DNA from: Naegleria lovaniensis | Taxonomy: Eukaryota; Heterolobosea; Eutetramitea; Acrasida; Naegleriidae | Length of the DNA stretch: 64,000 bases | NCBI RefSeq assembly: GCF_003324165.1 | Contig: NW_025407865.1 | Coordinates: forward strand, 1-64,000 | Direction of reading: 5' to 3' | Shown here: positions 42,812-51,662 of the stretch, in pieces | Position numbering within the stretch: position 1 is the first letter of the stretch | How the letters are laid out: every line of letters begins with the position of its first letter | Position numbers and translations under genes: made by a program | The notes under the pieces: model-generated | The model's database searches: none | Seen by the model: only the letters and a program-made list of their open reading frames with translations | What the model was told of the DNA's origin: nothing

Positions 42812-43927
42812 ATGTGGACATCACCATCCAACCTTGATACAATACCACTGAATAACAAATTTTATCGAGGCACCACATTCAGGCGAATCATTTTAAAAAA
42901 ATCCAATCGTACCTCTTCTCTCTCACACGCACCAATGGTCAAATTCGCAACTCTCCAAAATCAAACCCGTGATGGTAGACTTGTCATGGTCAATCGAGAA
43001 GGTACCCACTTTGAATATGTTCCGCAAGAGATTTGTACCACCTTGCAACAATTAATGGACTCGTGGGATGATTTGTATCCTCGCATTGAAAAATTATATT
43101 CTGAATTGGATTTCAAACAACAACATGAAATTACGAGCAAGACTCAATTTATGGCACCTCTTCCTCGTGCCTATGAATGGATTGATGGAAGTGCCTATAT
43201 CAATCATATTGTATTGGTCCGAAAGGCTCGTAATGCTCCTCTTCCAGAAACTCTCCGCACAGATCCATTAGTCTATCAAGGTGGTAGTGGTACCTTCTTG
43301 GGTCCAAACTCTCCCATTGAACACTTTTCCGAAGATTATGGTATTGATTTTGAAGGTGAAGTAGCAGTCATTACTGGTGATGTTCCAATGGGTACTACCA
43401 AAGAAGAAGCACACAAATACATCAAATTAGTCATGATTTGTAATGATGTTTCATTGAGAAATCTCATTCCAAAAGAATTGGAGAAACAATTTGGATTTTT
43501 TGTGAGTAAGCCTTCCACTTCCTTCTCTCCTTTTGCAGTTACATTGGATGAATTACAACAATCAGATTTATGGAAAGATGGTCGTTGTCATGGTGATTTA
43601 ATTTCTCATTTGAATGGAAAATTATTTGGAAATCCAAATGCAGGACCAGAAATGTTCTTTTCCTTTTATGATTTAATTCAACATGTGACTCAAACACGTG
43701 CTCTTACTGCTGGTACTATTATTGGATCAGGTACAGTGAGTAATGAAGATCAATCTCGTGGATCATCATGTATTGCAGAGAAGAGAATGATTGAAAAAAT
43801 TGAAACTGGTGAATTTAAAACACCATTCATGAAATTTGGAGATGAAATTGAATTGGAAATGTTTGACAAACAAGGAATCTCTATTTTTGGTAAAATTAAA
43901 CAACAAGTCGTCAAGAAGAATAAATAG
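42812..43927 (+). CDS. Fumarylacetoacetate hydrolase family protein
   Basis: A protein of 371 residues of the FAH superfamily, whose members cleave or hydrate acylpyruvate-type and related carbonyl substrates. The core starts at MVKFATLQNQTRDGRLVMV (Met at 42935), continues with APLPRAYEWIDGSAYINH, then the metal-binding glutamates in GIDFEGEVAVITG and the aspartate in MICNDVSLRNLIP, and ends with TIIGSGTVSNEDQSRGSSCI and FMKFGDEIELEMFDKQG. This matches the bacterial-type subfamily better than the human FAH enzyme of tyrosine breakdown. From the ATG at 42812 the 41-residue extension is Arg/Lys/Ser/Thr-rich without acidic residues beyond one Asp, so a mitochondrial presequence is likely; the cytosolic start at 42935 is the alternative. 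No intron. Confidence 0.87.
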   Translation: MWTSPSNLDTIPLNNKFYRGTTFRRIILKKSNRTSSLSHAPMVKFATLQNQTRDGRLVMVNREGTHFEYVPQEICTTLQQLMDSWDDLYPRIEKLYSELDFKQQHEITSKTQFMAPLPRAYEWIDGSAYINHIVLVRKARNAPLPETLRTDPLVYQGGSGTFLGPNSPIEHFSEDYGIDFEGEVAVITGDVPMGTTKEEAHKYIKLVMICNDVSLRNLIPKELEKQFGFFVSKPSTSFSPFAVTLDELQQSDLWKDGRCHGDLISHLNGKLFGNPNAGPEMFFSFYDLIQHVTQTRALTAGTIIGSGTVSNEDQSRGSSCIAEKRMIEKIETGEFKTPFMKFGDEIELEMFDKQGISIFGKIKQQVVKKNK

Positions 43928-44045
43928 AATGGTGATGTATTTGTGTACACACACACATGGAAGTTCAATCATTGATTCAGGTTGGACAAAACTTACTGAG
44001 AGGTGTGTTTAACATATTTTCGAAAGTCTTTGCTGAACCCTTTTG

Positions 44046-45089
44046 ATGTTCAAAACCTTACAAACACTCATCAAACATCATTCTGAAAAGAGTTACTACT
44101 ATCAAGTAAAAAAAATGATAGCACAACAAGAATGCAATTGTTCCGAAGCTTCTTCTTCTTCTTCTGATACAGGCACACAACCTTCTTCTTCTTCGTTGTC
44201 CTTGGGTGATACAAACACTCGAGTGGACATGACCATCATACAAACAAGCGCCACTACCTCCTCTGCCACAACATCACAACTTCCTAGCTCGACCTCTTCC
44301 AACAACAACTCCAGCACTCCCACATCTCCTGCCATTTCCATTCCCTCACCCATTCCGAAATTATTTAAAAATTCATCGAATTTAACTCCGAGAAGTGCTG
44401 TTCAAGGATTTATTTCAAGTGGATCCACGAATGGAAATAGCCTTTCATATCGACAAAGTATGAATGGTTTAATGAGTGAATTAAATACAACAACAACCGT
44501 ATTGAATAACAATGACAGTCTTCAGAAAATATTCGATAAATTAACTACAATTGGTTCTACGCATCAAATGATGAAAGAATTATTAGAATCTGAAATTAAG
44601 GGAAATCAAAACATTCATGAAGAAATGATGGAAATGAGACATAAATTGGATGAAACGAAACAAGAAATTATCAAAATGGAGACACGATTGACTAAAGAAC
44701 TAGAAAAGGATAAGAATCAATTAACACATTTAGTATCAAAATTAATGAATGTAAATTTGACTGAAATTCATGGATTGAATGACAATGATATACAGTGTGA
44801 AGGAGAACAGCCATTGTTTAGTGAGTCCTCATCCACTATTTCCAAATCATCCTCTGTAACCAATAGAAAATCTCAAAGAATGTTGAATAACTCAGACAAT
44901 CGATATTTTTCAACTCAATTGATACCAAATAGTGATCACCACTCTCCACCCAACACACCCTCTAGATCTCCATTTTCCTCAACATTGCTAATTTTATTAT
45001 TTATTTTAATTTCATTGCTTTTAATTTTGATGATATTTGCCTTTACAGATGTTGGAAGAACCATGATTGCTAGGAAACCTACGTTTTAA
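44046..45089 (+). CDS. Tail-anchored coiled-coil protein
   Basis: A protein of 347 residues. The first 150 are Ser/Thr/Asn-rich and likely disordered. Residues about 155-240 form a coiled-coil candidate (HEEMMEMRHKLDETKQEIIK, METRLTKELEKDKNQL). The C terminus is a single strongly hydrophobic stretch of about 24 residues (LLILLFILISLLLILMIFAF) followed by a short basic tail, the layout of a tail-anchored membrane protein. SNARE-like topology comes to mind but no SNARE zero-layer Gln or heptad register is convincing. Start at the ATG at 44046; a later ATG at 44115 is possible. Confidence 0.68.
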   Translation: MFKTLQTLIKHHSEKSYYYQVKKMIAQQECNCSEASSSSSDTGTQPSSSSLSLGDTNTRVDMTIIQTSATTSSATTSQLPSSTSSNNNSSTPTSPAISIPSPIPKLFKNSSNLTPRSAVQGFISSGSTNGNSLSYRQSMNGLMSELNTTTTVLNNNDSLQKIFDKLTTIGSTHQMMKELLESEIKGNQNIHEEMMEMRHKLDETKQEIIKMETRLTKELEKDKNQLTHLVSKLMNVNLTEIHGLNDNDIQCEGEQPLFSESSSTISKSSSVTNRKSQRMLNNSDNRYFSTQLIPNSDHHSPPNTPSRSPFSSTLLILLFILISLLLILMIFAFTDVGRTMIARKPTF

Positions 45090-45203
45090 GGTTGTTGGAA
45101 TGTTCAACTTTGAAACGAACGACATGTACACCCAAACAAGATTCATTAACAACAACACTCATATTTAACACTGCACTTGCCCTAATAAATACAAGCAATT
45201 CTT

Positions 45204-47876
45204 TTACTTTTTCTTCGATCCTCCAAAAAGAGAAAACTTGGAGGCTGATTTCGATGGACTTGTCATTTTCATGGAACTATGTGGTGATGCTTGTGAGGAC
45301 ACTGAATGATTCTTACCATTCGATGATTGAGGTTGTTGAGGTATGACCGATGTCAAGTAATTGAATACCTTTCTATTTCTAATAAAATTATTCATTTGTG
45401 CCATAAACTTGAGTGCTATTTGATGATCCTTTGATGTTGGTTTGATCACAATACTTGCCAAATACAATTTTGGAGTGACCATACACAAATAATAAGTAGT
45501 AAATGTTTTTGGATCTGTAAAATAAAACGCTTCTTCAGCCACTTCAAGATCAGATCCATTCTCCATAATGAGTGATAAAAGGTTCGGCCAATACGTGTAC
45601 ATGAGTGTTTGTTTGGTAATTTTTCGTTCTGGAGTGGCAGTGGTTTCCAATGTTGTTGTTGTTGATATTGGTATTGATGTTGTTGTTATGGGAGTGGTAG
45701 TACTATTCGTGGTATGACTGTTACTTTGAGAGTGAGTACCATTTCCACTACTACTACTACTCATACCACCCCCAATACCACTGCTAACACTACTACTATT
45801 CATACCACCACCAATACCTGTACTACTACTATTCATACCACCCCCAATACCACCACTACTTCCTTCTTGAATAAATGTTGTTGGATAATGAAACACACAT
45901 GGATATAATTTAATTCCACTCAATGATAAATCTTCAGTATTTTCTTGACTTCGAATTCTCATCACATATCCCTTTTCAGGATCTGTTTCTAAAATTGGTG
46001 TTGTATCTAAATGATCATGTGTGGCATTATAAATCAAACACACGGATTCTGGTTTTACAATTTCATTAAATGATTGAATCCATTGAATATAATCCACTGC
46101 TAGTGAGGGTGGAATGAGAGGTGAATGATGATCATTCATTGTACCATTGGTATGATGATTCAATAAATTATTAACAATCATACTGGATTGATTGGTAATG
46201 ATATCATGAAAAATAAATGTAAATTTCGATTGACTAAATCCAAATATCATGGTCATCCATTTGAATAAATTAGTTTTGTTTAAATTATTTGGAGATGAAT
46301 CATCTACTTGAGATGATTTCATTGTGGTGGTATTGTTGGTGGTATTGGTATTGGTAGTAGTTGGAGTAATAGTATTTGTGTTTATGGTGTTTGAAGTAGT
46401 AGTATTCGTATTCATATTCGTGGTAGTATGGAGAGAATTGACTTGTTTCAAACTAGTAGTACTTGAAGTTGCACTTGTTTCTAAAGAAAGGCTTTCATGG
46501 CTCGTTGGTAAATGATGATTGGAAATATTTCCCATATGAGGTGGCTGTACCATAATTGAAGGTGTATTCATAGCAGCCACAGAGGACAAGTTAGAGATTG
46601 CATCTCCTCGTGATGGTGTTGTTGTTGTCGTTGTCATTATACCAAAATTTTGAGGTTGTGTCCAATAGTGAGATTGTATTTCATTCATTTCTATTTTCCA
46701 TTTATAAAATAATTCATTCCATTGTTTAAATAAATGTTTCGTCTTCCACATGGTAAATACACTTTCCTTATATTTATAGTTACATATATTATATTCACAT
46801 TCAAATAATGATATCAGTGTATTCAATTCCATATTAATATTTTGTACAATCCTTTCAAAGAATTGATGACCAATTCTATTAATATATTTAGATTTTAAAC
46901 TATTAATAATTCTAACATAATTATCATATTTAGGTGGATGTTTGTATCTTGATAATATTCTATAAAAGGCAATAATTTCTAATCGTAGTTGAATGAGCAT
47001 TCTAAAATCCTTAATAATTTGTTTGCTTAGAATGAATTCCTTATCAATAAGAGTCAATTGATGATAATAATGAGAAGAAGAAGATGTGGTAGGAGAAAGG
47101 GATGATCCCATTTTGTAAACAATATAATCTACAACACTACTTGTTGCATTCATTGTATCCATATGACCTGATTGTGTTTGATCCATCATGGACATCATCA
47201 TTAATAAATGATCATGGGAAGAATGAATTTGATCTATGGATTGTGAATGATGCATGTCCATATAAGGACTATTTGAAGATCCATTGTTATTGGAATTACT
47301 CAAATATTCATAAGGAGCATTCATTGCAATTAATGATAAATTACTGCTCAATAATGAATATAATGAATGTAAATCTTGTTTTTCATTGGGTGAATAATTG
47401 GCATCGTAATAAAGTGTTTCGCATTGAATAAATCTTTTTAAGGATTGAATCACTTCCTCTTCATTTTGTTTATATTTAGAGAGAGTACTTGATGAATAGG
47501 GAGTAGAGGAAGATGAATGAAGAGAGCCTAATTTTTGAGGTTGATTCAATTCTTGATAGTTACGAATGAGAGTATGAGCTTGAATGAAATCAAGATTGGC
47601 AATATATTGAAAATATAATGAAATATTACTCGGAGGAGAATATAAAGAGGTATTAGTAGTAGCAGTAGTAGTGGTTGAATTGTTATTTGGAATTTGTAAG
47701 GAAGGAGTGCCGGAAGAGGAGGCTTCTACTTGTTGCGTATTCAATAACGGAGTGTTGTGTTGTTTGTCTGATAATGTTGTTGGAGAGGTAGTGTTGTTGT
47801 TACCACTGTTCTGATTCGCATCATCCACAACTACTCCTTTCGAAAAGTAATCACTTTGAATAAGACGTTGAATCAT
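45204..47876 (-). CDS. KICSTOR subunit KICS2 (C12orf66) homologue
   Basis: A single-exon protein of 890 residues that I match to the C12orf66/KICS2 family, a component of KICSTOR, which brings GATOR1 to lysosomes for amino-acid control of mTORC1 in animals. Matching blocks in the right order: RMLIQLRLEIIAFYRILSRY, the helix KTKHLFKQWNELFYKWKIEM, LFKWMTMIFGFSQSKFTFIF followed by HD, the strand SVCLIYN, then TYWPNLLSLIMENGSDLEVA and AFYF, TYYLCMVTPKLYLASIVI and a final helix NNFIRNRKVFNYL. Large Ser/Asn/Thr insertions double the length compared with the human protein (about 445 residues); one contains peptide repeats GIGGGMNSSS. The ATG at 47876 lies only 40 bp from the divergent TSEN15 start. 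Confidence 0.82.
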   Translation of the reverse strand: MIQRLIQSDYFSKGVVVDDANQNSGNNNTTSPTTLSDKQHNTPLLNTQQVEASSSGTPSLQIPNNNSTTTTATTNTSLYSPPSNISLYFQYIANLDFIQAHTLIRNYQELNQPQKLGSLHSSSSTPYSSSTLSKYKQNEEEVIQSLKRFIQCETLYYDANYSPNEKQDLHSLYSLLSSNLSLIAMNAPYEYLSNSNNNGSSNSPYMDMHHSQSIDQIHSSHDHLLMMMSMMDQTQSGHMDTMNATSSVVDYIVYKMGSSLSPTTSSSSHYYHQLTLIDKEFILSKQIIKDFRMLIQLRLEIIAFYRILSRYKHPPKYDNYVRIINSLKSKYINRIGHQFFERIVQNINMELNTLISLFECEYNICNYKYKESVFTMWKTKHLFKQWNELFYKWKIEMNEIQSHYWTQPQNFGIMTTTTTTPSRGDAISNLSSVAAMNTPSIMVQPPHMGNISNHHLPTSHESLSLETSATSSTTSLKQVNSLHTTTNMNTNTTTSNTINTNTITPTTTNTNTTNNTTTMKSSQVDDSSPNNLNKTNLFKWMTMIFGFSQSKFTFIFHDIITNQSSMIVNNLLNHHTNGTMNDHHSPLIPPSLAVDYIQWIQSFNEIVKPESVCLIYNATHDHLDTTPILETDPEKGYVMRIRSQENTEDLSLSGIKLYPCVFHYPTTFIQEGSSGGIGGGMNSSSTGIGGGMNSSSVSSGIGGGMSSSSSGNGTHSQSNSHTTNSTTTPITTTSIPISTTTTLETTATPERKITKQTLMYTYWPNLLSLIMENGSDLEVAEEAFYFTDPKTFTTYYLCMVTPKLYLASIVIKPTSKDHQIALKFMAQMNNFIRNRKVFNYLTSVIPQQPQSSNGKNHSVSSQASPHSSMKMTSPSKSASKFSLFGGSKKK
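45750..45862 (-). repeat. Coding minisatellite, GIGGGMNSSS units
   Basis: About three imperfect repeats of 30-39 bp inside the KICS2-like gene, encoding GIGGGMNSSS-type units separated by short Ser/Val spacers. In-frame, so probably tolerated length variation. Confidence 0.8.
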
Positions 47877-47916
47877 TCCCGAACTTCATCAATTATTTTT
47901 TCAAACAATTATTGTG
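47877..47916. promoter_or_regulatory. 40-bp divergent intergenic region between two ATGs
   Basis: Only 40 bases separate the start codons of the KICS2-like gene (47876, minus) and the TSEN15-like gene (47917, plus). They are AT-rich with two T/A runs (ATTATTTTTT and AACAATTATT). Both leaders and the promoter must overlap here or within the opposite coding region. Confidence 0.7.
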
Positions 47917-48540
47917 ATGAGCTCATCATCGTTGAAGGAATCATCATCAGGGTCTAACCACCCTCATCATCACCAAGCAATAATGAACAACACTTCAGAA
48001 CATTCTTCTTCATCCAATAATACAAGTCTAAACTTTTCATTTGAAACCTTCAAAAATCAATTTAATTTACAGAGTGATGAGCAACAAGCCTATTCATTGT
48101 ATTTAATTTATTTAGATATTGTTTTTGTCAAGAAGATTCCAAGACAAGAATTTAATCGTGTGCTTTCTATTCATTCCTACTCATTCAATCATCATGCTCC
48201 CTCTTCCTCACCGTTCACCATTTACTATCTCTATGCGCTCTTTAATATTCCAAACATGTCCGGTATTAATGATTTGAGTGAGTTGAAATCTCTCAACGAT
48301 ATTCACTGTGAGCCTAAATATTATGTAATTGTACCAATTACCATGTCAGGTCATTCGGGTATGATGAGTATTCGGCATTATCATGAATTGATTGAATCCA
48401 TCCGAAAAGAACAACAACAATTTGAACCATTGGATGGTATTGTTATGTGTTTCATTGATGGAGATGGTACTTTGTTGTACTATCAAATGGATCAAAGAAG
48501 AATAGACTCGGAAGGATACGGCCGAGGCTTTTCATGTTGA
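47917..48540 (+). CDS. tRNA-splicing endonuclease subunit TSEN15/Sen15-like
   Basis: A protein of 207 residues similar to Sen15, a structural subunit of the heterotetrameric endonuclease that removes introns from tRNA precursors. After a Ser/His-rich start, AYSLYLIYLDIVFVKKI matches the first helix of the Sen15 fold; YYVIVPITMSGHSG corresponds to the strand and loop VVPxxxSxSLS of other Sen15 proteins, MSIRHYHELIESIRKEQQQ to the following helix and IVMCFIDGDGTLLYYQM to the strand pair that ends in DSTIVYYKL elsewhere. The protein ends 20 residues later, as in relatives. Start is the ATG at 47917. The next gene begins 19 bases after the stop on the same strand. Confidence 0.78.
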   Translation: MSSSSLKESSSGSNHPHHHQAIMNNTSEHSSSSNNTSLNFSFETFKNQFNLQSDEQQAYSLYLIYLDIVFVKKIPRQEFNRVLSIHSYSFNHHAPSSSPFTIYYLYALFNIPNMSGINDLSELKSLNDIHCEPKYYVIVPITMSGHSGMMSIRHYHELIESIRKEQQQFEPLDGIVMCFIDGDGTLLYYQMDQRRIDSEGYGRGFSC

Positions 48541-48559
48541 GTTTGTGCAGCAAGGCTTT

Positions 48560-48952
48560 ATGAAAGAAAAAATGGAAACATCAACCAACGACAACAATGA
48601 TGAATATGATGATATTTATATTGTATTTGATATTCCCGATTTCAATCTCATCGAAAATTTACATTTAGAAAATTACTCTGTCATTGGTTTGGAGACGGAA
48701 AGACCAATTGTAAAAATTGATAACTTTGTATTTGAAGGAAAGTTTGAAACTCTACTCATGGACACTGCATTGTGTGTCGAACAACAGCAACATTCAACAA
48801 ATCATCATAACCCCCATGAATCTCCTCCACAAACAATTACATCAAGACAAATTTTGAGATTGAATCGCATTCTGCTTGGTCCTAAAGTCATGACCTCCAC
48901 AAATAATACATCATCATCATCAACACCATCACCGATGAACAATGTCGTGTAG
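48560..48952 (+). CDS. TFIIIC small subunit (TFIIIC-sub6/GTF3C6-like)
   Basis: A protein of 130 residues with the TFIIIC-sub6 domain found in human GTF3C6 and yeast Tfc7, part of the factor that recruits RNA polymerase III to tRNA genes. The block IYIVFDIPDFNLIEN, then YSVIGLETERPIVKIDNFVF and EGKFETLLMDTALCVEQ matches the family (lGxDTErPilqvdsyvFaGeye). The tail is Ser/Asn/Thr/Pro-rich. The ATG at 48560 is 19 bases after the stop of the TSEN15-like gene, with no room for a usual promoter, and lies in a different frame. I looked for an intron joining the two and found no usable donor. Both proteins start and end where their families do, so they are read as two genes. Confidence 0.8.
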   Translation: MKEKMETSTNDNNDEYDDIYIVFDIPDFNLIENLHLENYSVIGLETERPIVKIDNFVFEGKFETLLMDTALCVEQQQHSTNHHNPHESPPQTITSRQILRLNRILLGPKVMTSTNNTSSSSTPSPMNNVV

Positions 48953-49156
48953 CTGTGCCTCGTGTAACACAAATTGACCGATATAATAACTAACACGAAA
49001 ATTTGGATTACTGGGATCGTGCAACATGTTCTTTCAAGAAAGTATACAAGCACAAACAAATACTCCTCACCTTAATGGTTAGAAAACTTCACACTATCTA
49101 CTATTATTACTCAATTATTGATGGTCTGAAGAATGTTTAAACACCATTTCCATTAT

Positions 49157-50010
49157 TTATTTTCGTATGGTCTTTTTATGAAACTCCAGAAATTCTTTTT
49201 TATCCATTGGTTTCAACTCTTGCTCTTCTGGTACAAAATAGATTGAGCTATATTCAACGTTCCCATCAACAATGTTGTTGTTGTCAATAAGTCTATTATA
49301 AACCTCTTGCTCATTTCTAAACAGGTACTCTATGATTTTACTTCTACATGGTTTGATTCGATCTTAATCTGAGTTGGAATACTATGTTGGAACAACTCAC
49401 AAAGCTTTGACCTTGGAACTTCTCCATGTAGTGAAAAAATAGCCATTGGAAGCTCACGTTCATCCTTACTAAACACCACTTGATCACAGGTCAGTTTGAC
49501 TTCTTCACAATTTTTAGAACGGTATCTTATTCTTCCACATTTGATTTCAATGGACTTGTTGCAAATCTGAGTTAGAAATGACTTGGCAAAGAAAAACAAC
49601 AACATGTTTTCCGAAGAAATTTGTTGTTCTTTGCATGTAATTGTGAGAAAGGAAATACTTTCATTATGGATGGAAAGTAGTGTAGAGTGTTGGAGGGAAA
49701 TGGATGTTGGTTTGTCTTCAATTTCAACAACTTTCATCCAAACATTTGCAGTCATATAAGATTGATCCAACGTGTCTTGATAAGTTTCGGTGATGAATTC
49801 GGGATCTCCTTCCTGAATGAATTCCTGTTGAAGGTATTTGGTCCAATCTTCACAAGACATGGTAAAGTAATGCTTCACTTTGACCATTGGCTCTTGATGA
49901 TGACGTTTCTCGGTTTGGGTTAGCAGAGCATACGGGAATTGATGAACTACAACGACTTGCTTCTCAGGAGCGCACTCCTTCAAAACAAGCAACAAATCAA
50001 GTCTGACCAT
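49157..50010 (-). CDS. Unrecognised protein, about 284 residues, one frame break
   Basis: The frame starts at the ATG at 50010 (MVRLDLLLVLKECAPEKQVV) and reads to a stop at 49330. Immediately beyond, in the neighbouring frame, coding character continues without a gap (EYLFRNEQEVYNRLIDN, VEYSSIYFVPEEQELKPMDK, KEFLEFHKKTIRK) to a stop at 49157. The shift equals one missing base at the AAAA run near 49322-49325; an intron of about 32 bp could also be drawn but would be far below the other introns here. The protein is mixed alpha/beta with several Cys residues and no low-complexity stretch, unlike its neighbours, which suggests a compact conserved fold. I cannot name the family. Confidence 0.6.
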
Positions 50011-50178
50011 TTACAATAAATATTCCTCAACAATGTTATTGAGGCAACTTAAAACCAATTTTTTTACTTGGAACGAAAACTGAAATAATTTATATTTAAA
50101 TTTAAATGCAGAGTATAAAATATGCATCAATTATCTGTCATTGTAACAACAGAGAAACAACAGATTACTAGTGCTCGC

Positions 50179-51485
50179 TTAGTCAACCTTATTAGAAGTT
50201 CCGCTATTAACAGAATCGGATTGTGGTGATGATTGCTTTAAAAACATATCCCTCGTCAATCGATCTCTCATAATTTCAGCATCTCTTTCAAATTGTTTTC
50301 GATCTTTCGCACTTTGAGTAGAAGGTTTTGCTTTTGTGATGGCATCTTGAATTTTCGATAATTCTTCTTCAAGTTCTTTAATTTCTTTTTCTAATTGTTT
50401 TTGTTTTTCAGTATTCTGAGAGATGAGACTAGAATTAATGCTATTCATATATTTTTCAAATTCATCTTCTTCTTCTCCTTCATTGGATGTATTGGAATGT
50501 TGTTGTTGTTGTTGATCTTGAATCATTTGAATTTCTGTTTCCAATTCTTTTTTCAAATTTGTTAAATGTAATTTCAATTGTTCTTGTTTCTCAACAAGAC
50601 CTTCCAAAGTGGATGGTTTTTCATATCCATGATGAATGATGAACTTGATGAACTCATCGATTTCTTTTGTTTGTTAAAAGTATCATCATAAAATTCTCTT
50701 TCATTAAATTCAAACCATTCACTTGTTAATTGATCTTCAATTCTCAACCTCTTATTTCTATTATCTTCATTTTCATCGTAATCTTCTGGTAATTCATCTT
50801 CTGAGATTTCCTCACCTTCACTATCATAATTTTTTCGTTTCTTTTCTGTCGATGCATTCTTTTTTTTCTTTTCACTTTTAATTTCAAACAATGTTTTTCT
50901 CTTTCGTAAATCTTCTTCGAGTTTTCGAACAGAATCTTCATAACCTTCCTTAACACTTAATACATAACTTCTAGAACTCATTCCAAGCGTAAATGAATTT
51001 CCTAACCATAGAGGAATAAATCGATGAGGCTTACATTGATGTTTTCTATTATTCCAAAACGTTCCATTAGCACTTCCTAGATCATATAAATAAACTCTTC
51101 CATTCTTGGCATGTTGTATCAAACAATGTTGTCTTGAAATACTATTATTAGCACATAGAACATGACTCATGTCTTGTTGTCTTCCGAACACATAATACGA
51201 TTGTTTTGAAATATCAATATTCTCATCTTCAAGTAATTCTCCTTCTTTGATGACTTCAAGATAGTATGGAAATTTGACTTGCGAGTGTTGTGGATGAGTG
51301 GTTGGTATTTGTGGTGGTTGATCGGAAGAAGAAGATGATGATCCGATCGTGTTGTTAGTGCTGCTACTGGTTGAGTCCACATCAAGATCTTGCGAAGAGC
51401 CTCCAACTCCCCAGTATGGGATTTTATAATTTTGAACCTGAATCAATGGAGTTGAAGATGTGGATTGATTCGATGAAGGAAGCAT
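50179..51485 (-). CDS. Kanadaptin-like FHA domain protein (SLC4A1AP), one frame break
   Basis: Probable kanadaptin homologue, a nuclear FHA protein linked to splicing complexes. The FHA domain covers about residues 95-185: YLEVIKEGELL, YYVFGRQQDMSHVLCANNSI, SRQHCLIQHAKNGRVYLYDL and GSANGTFWNNR, with the phosphothreonine-binding Arg, Ser and Asn in place. Behind it come a basic coiled region, an acidic segment and WFEFNEREFYDDTF, the DDTFxDRT-like block of kanadaptin. The frame then must move by one base at the A-rich run near 50655-50665 to continue as EKPSTLEGLVEKQEQL, which matches the EKPETFESLV block of human kanadaptin, and on to a coiled coil. With one base restored the protein has 435 residues. 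No intron can explain the shift. The ATG at 51485 is preferred over 51560. Confidence 0.83.
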
Positions 51486-51662
51486 TTTTTTTGTTTTGTT
51501 TGTTTCAAGAGAATAATGACTAGCTTTGCATTGGATTAATACCAAAACAAAAATGTTCATGTTGTTTTAACACCAAATGTGACATCTTGTAAAGAAATGC
51601 AACAATTATTAATTTATTGAAAAGAAATCAACCTCACGTGATCAACTACATGGTTCACAAAG

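Noticed and set aside
45750-45862. Regular repeats that resemble an array
   Set aside because: They are in-frame peptide repeats within the KICS2-like gene, not spaced identical repeats.
47917-48952. A single fused TSEN15-TFIIIC6 gene
   Set aside because: No usable splice donor near the boundary, and both proteins begin and end where their families do; the frame change is also opposite in sense to the other frame breaks here.
49294-49325. A 32-bp intron joining the two halves of the unknown gene
   Set aside because: It would be far shorter than the other introns (54 bp and more), and the sequence in the second frame is coding right through it, so one missing base explains it better.
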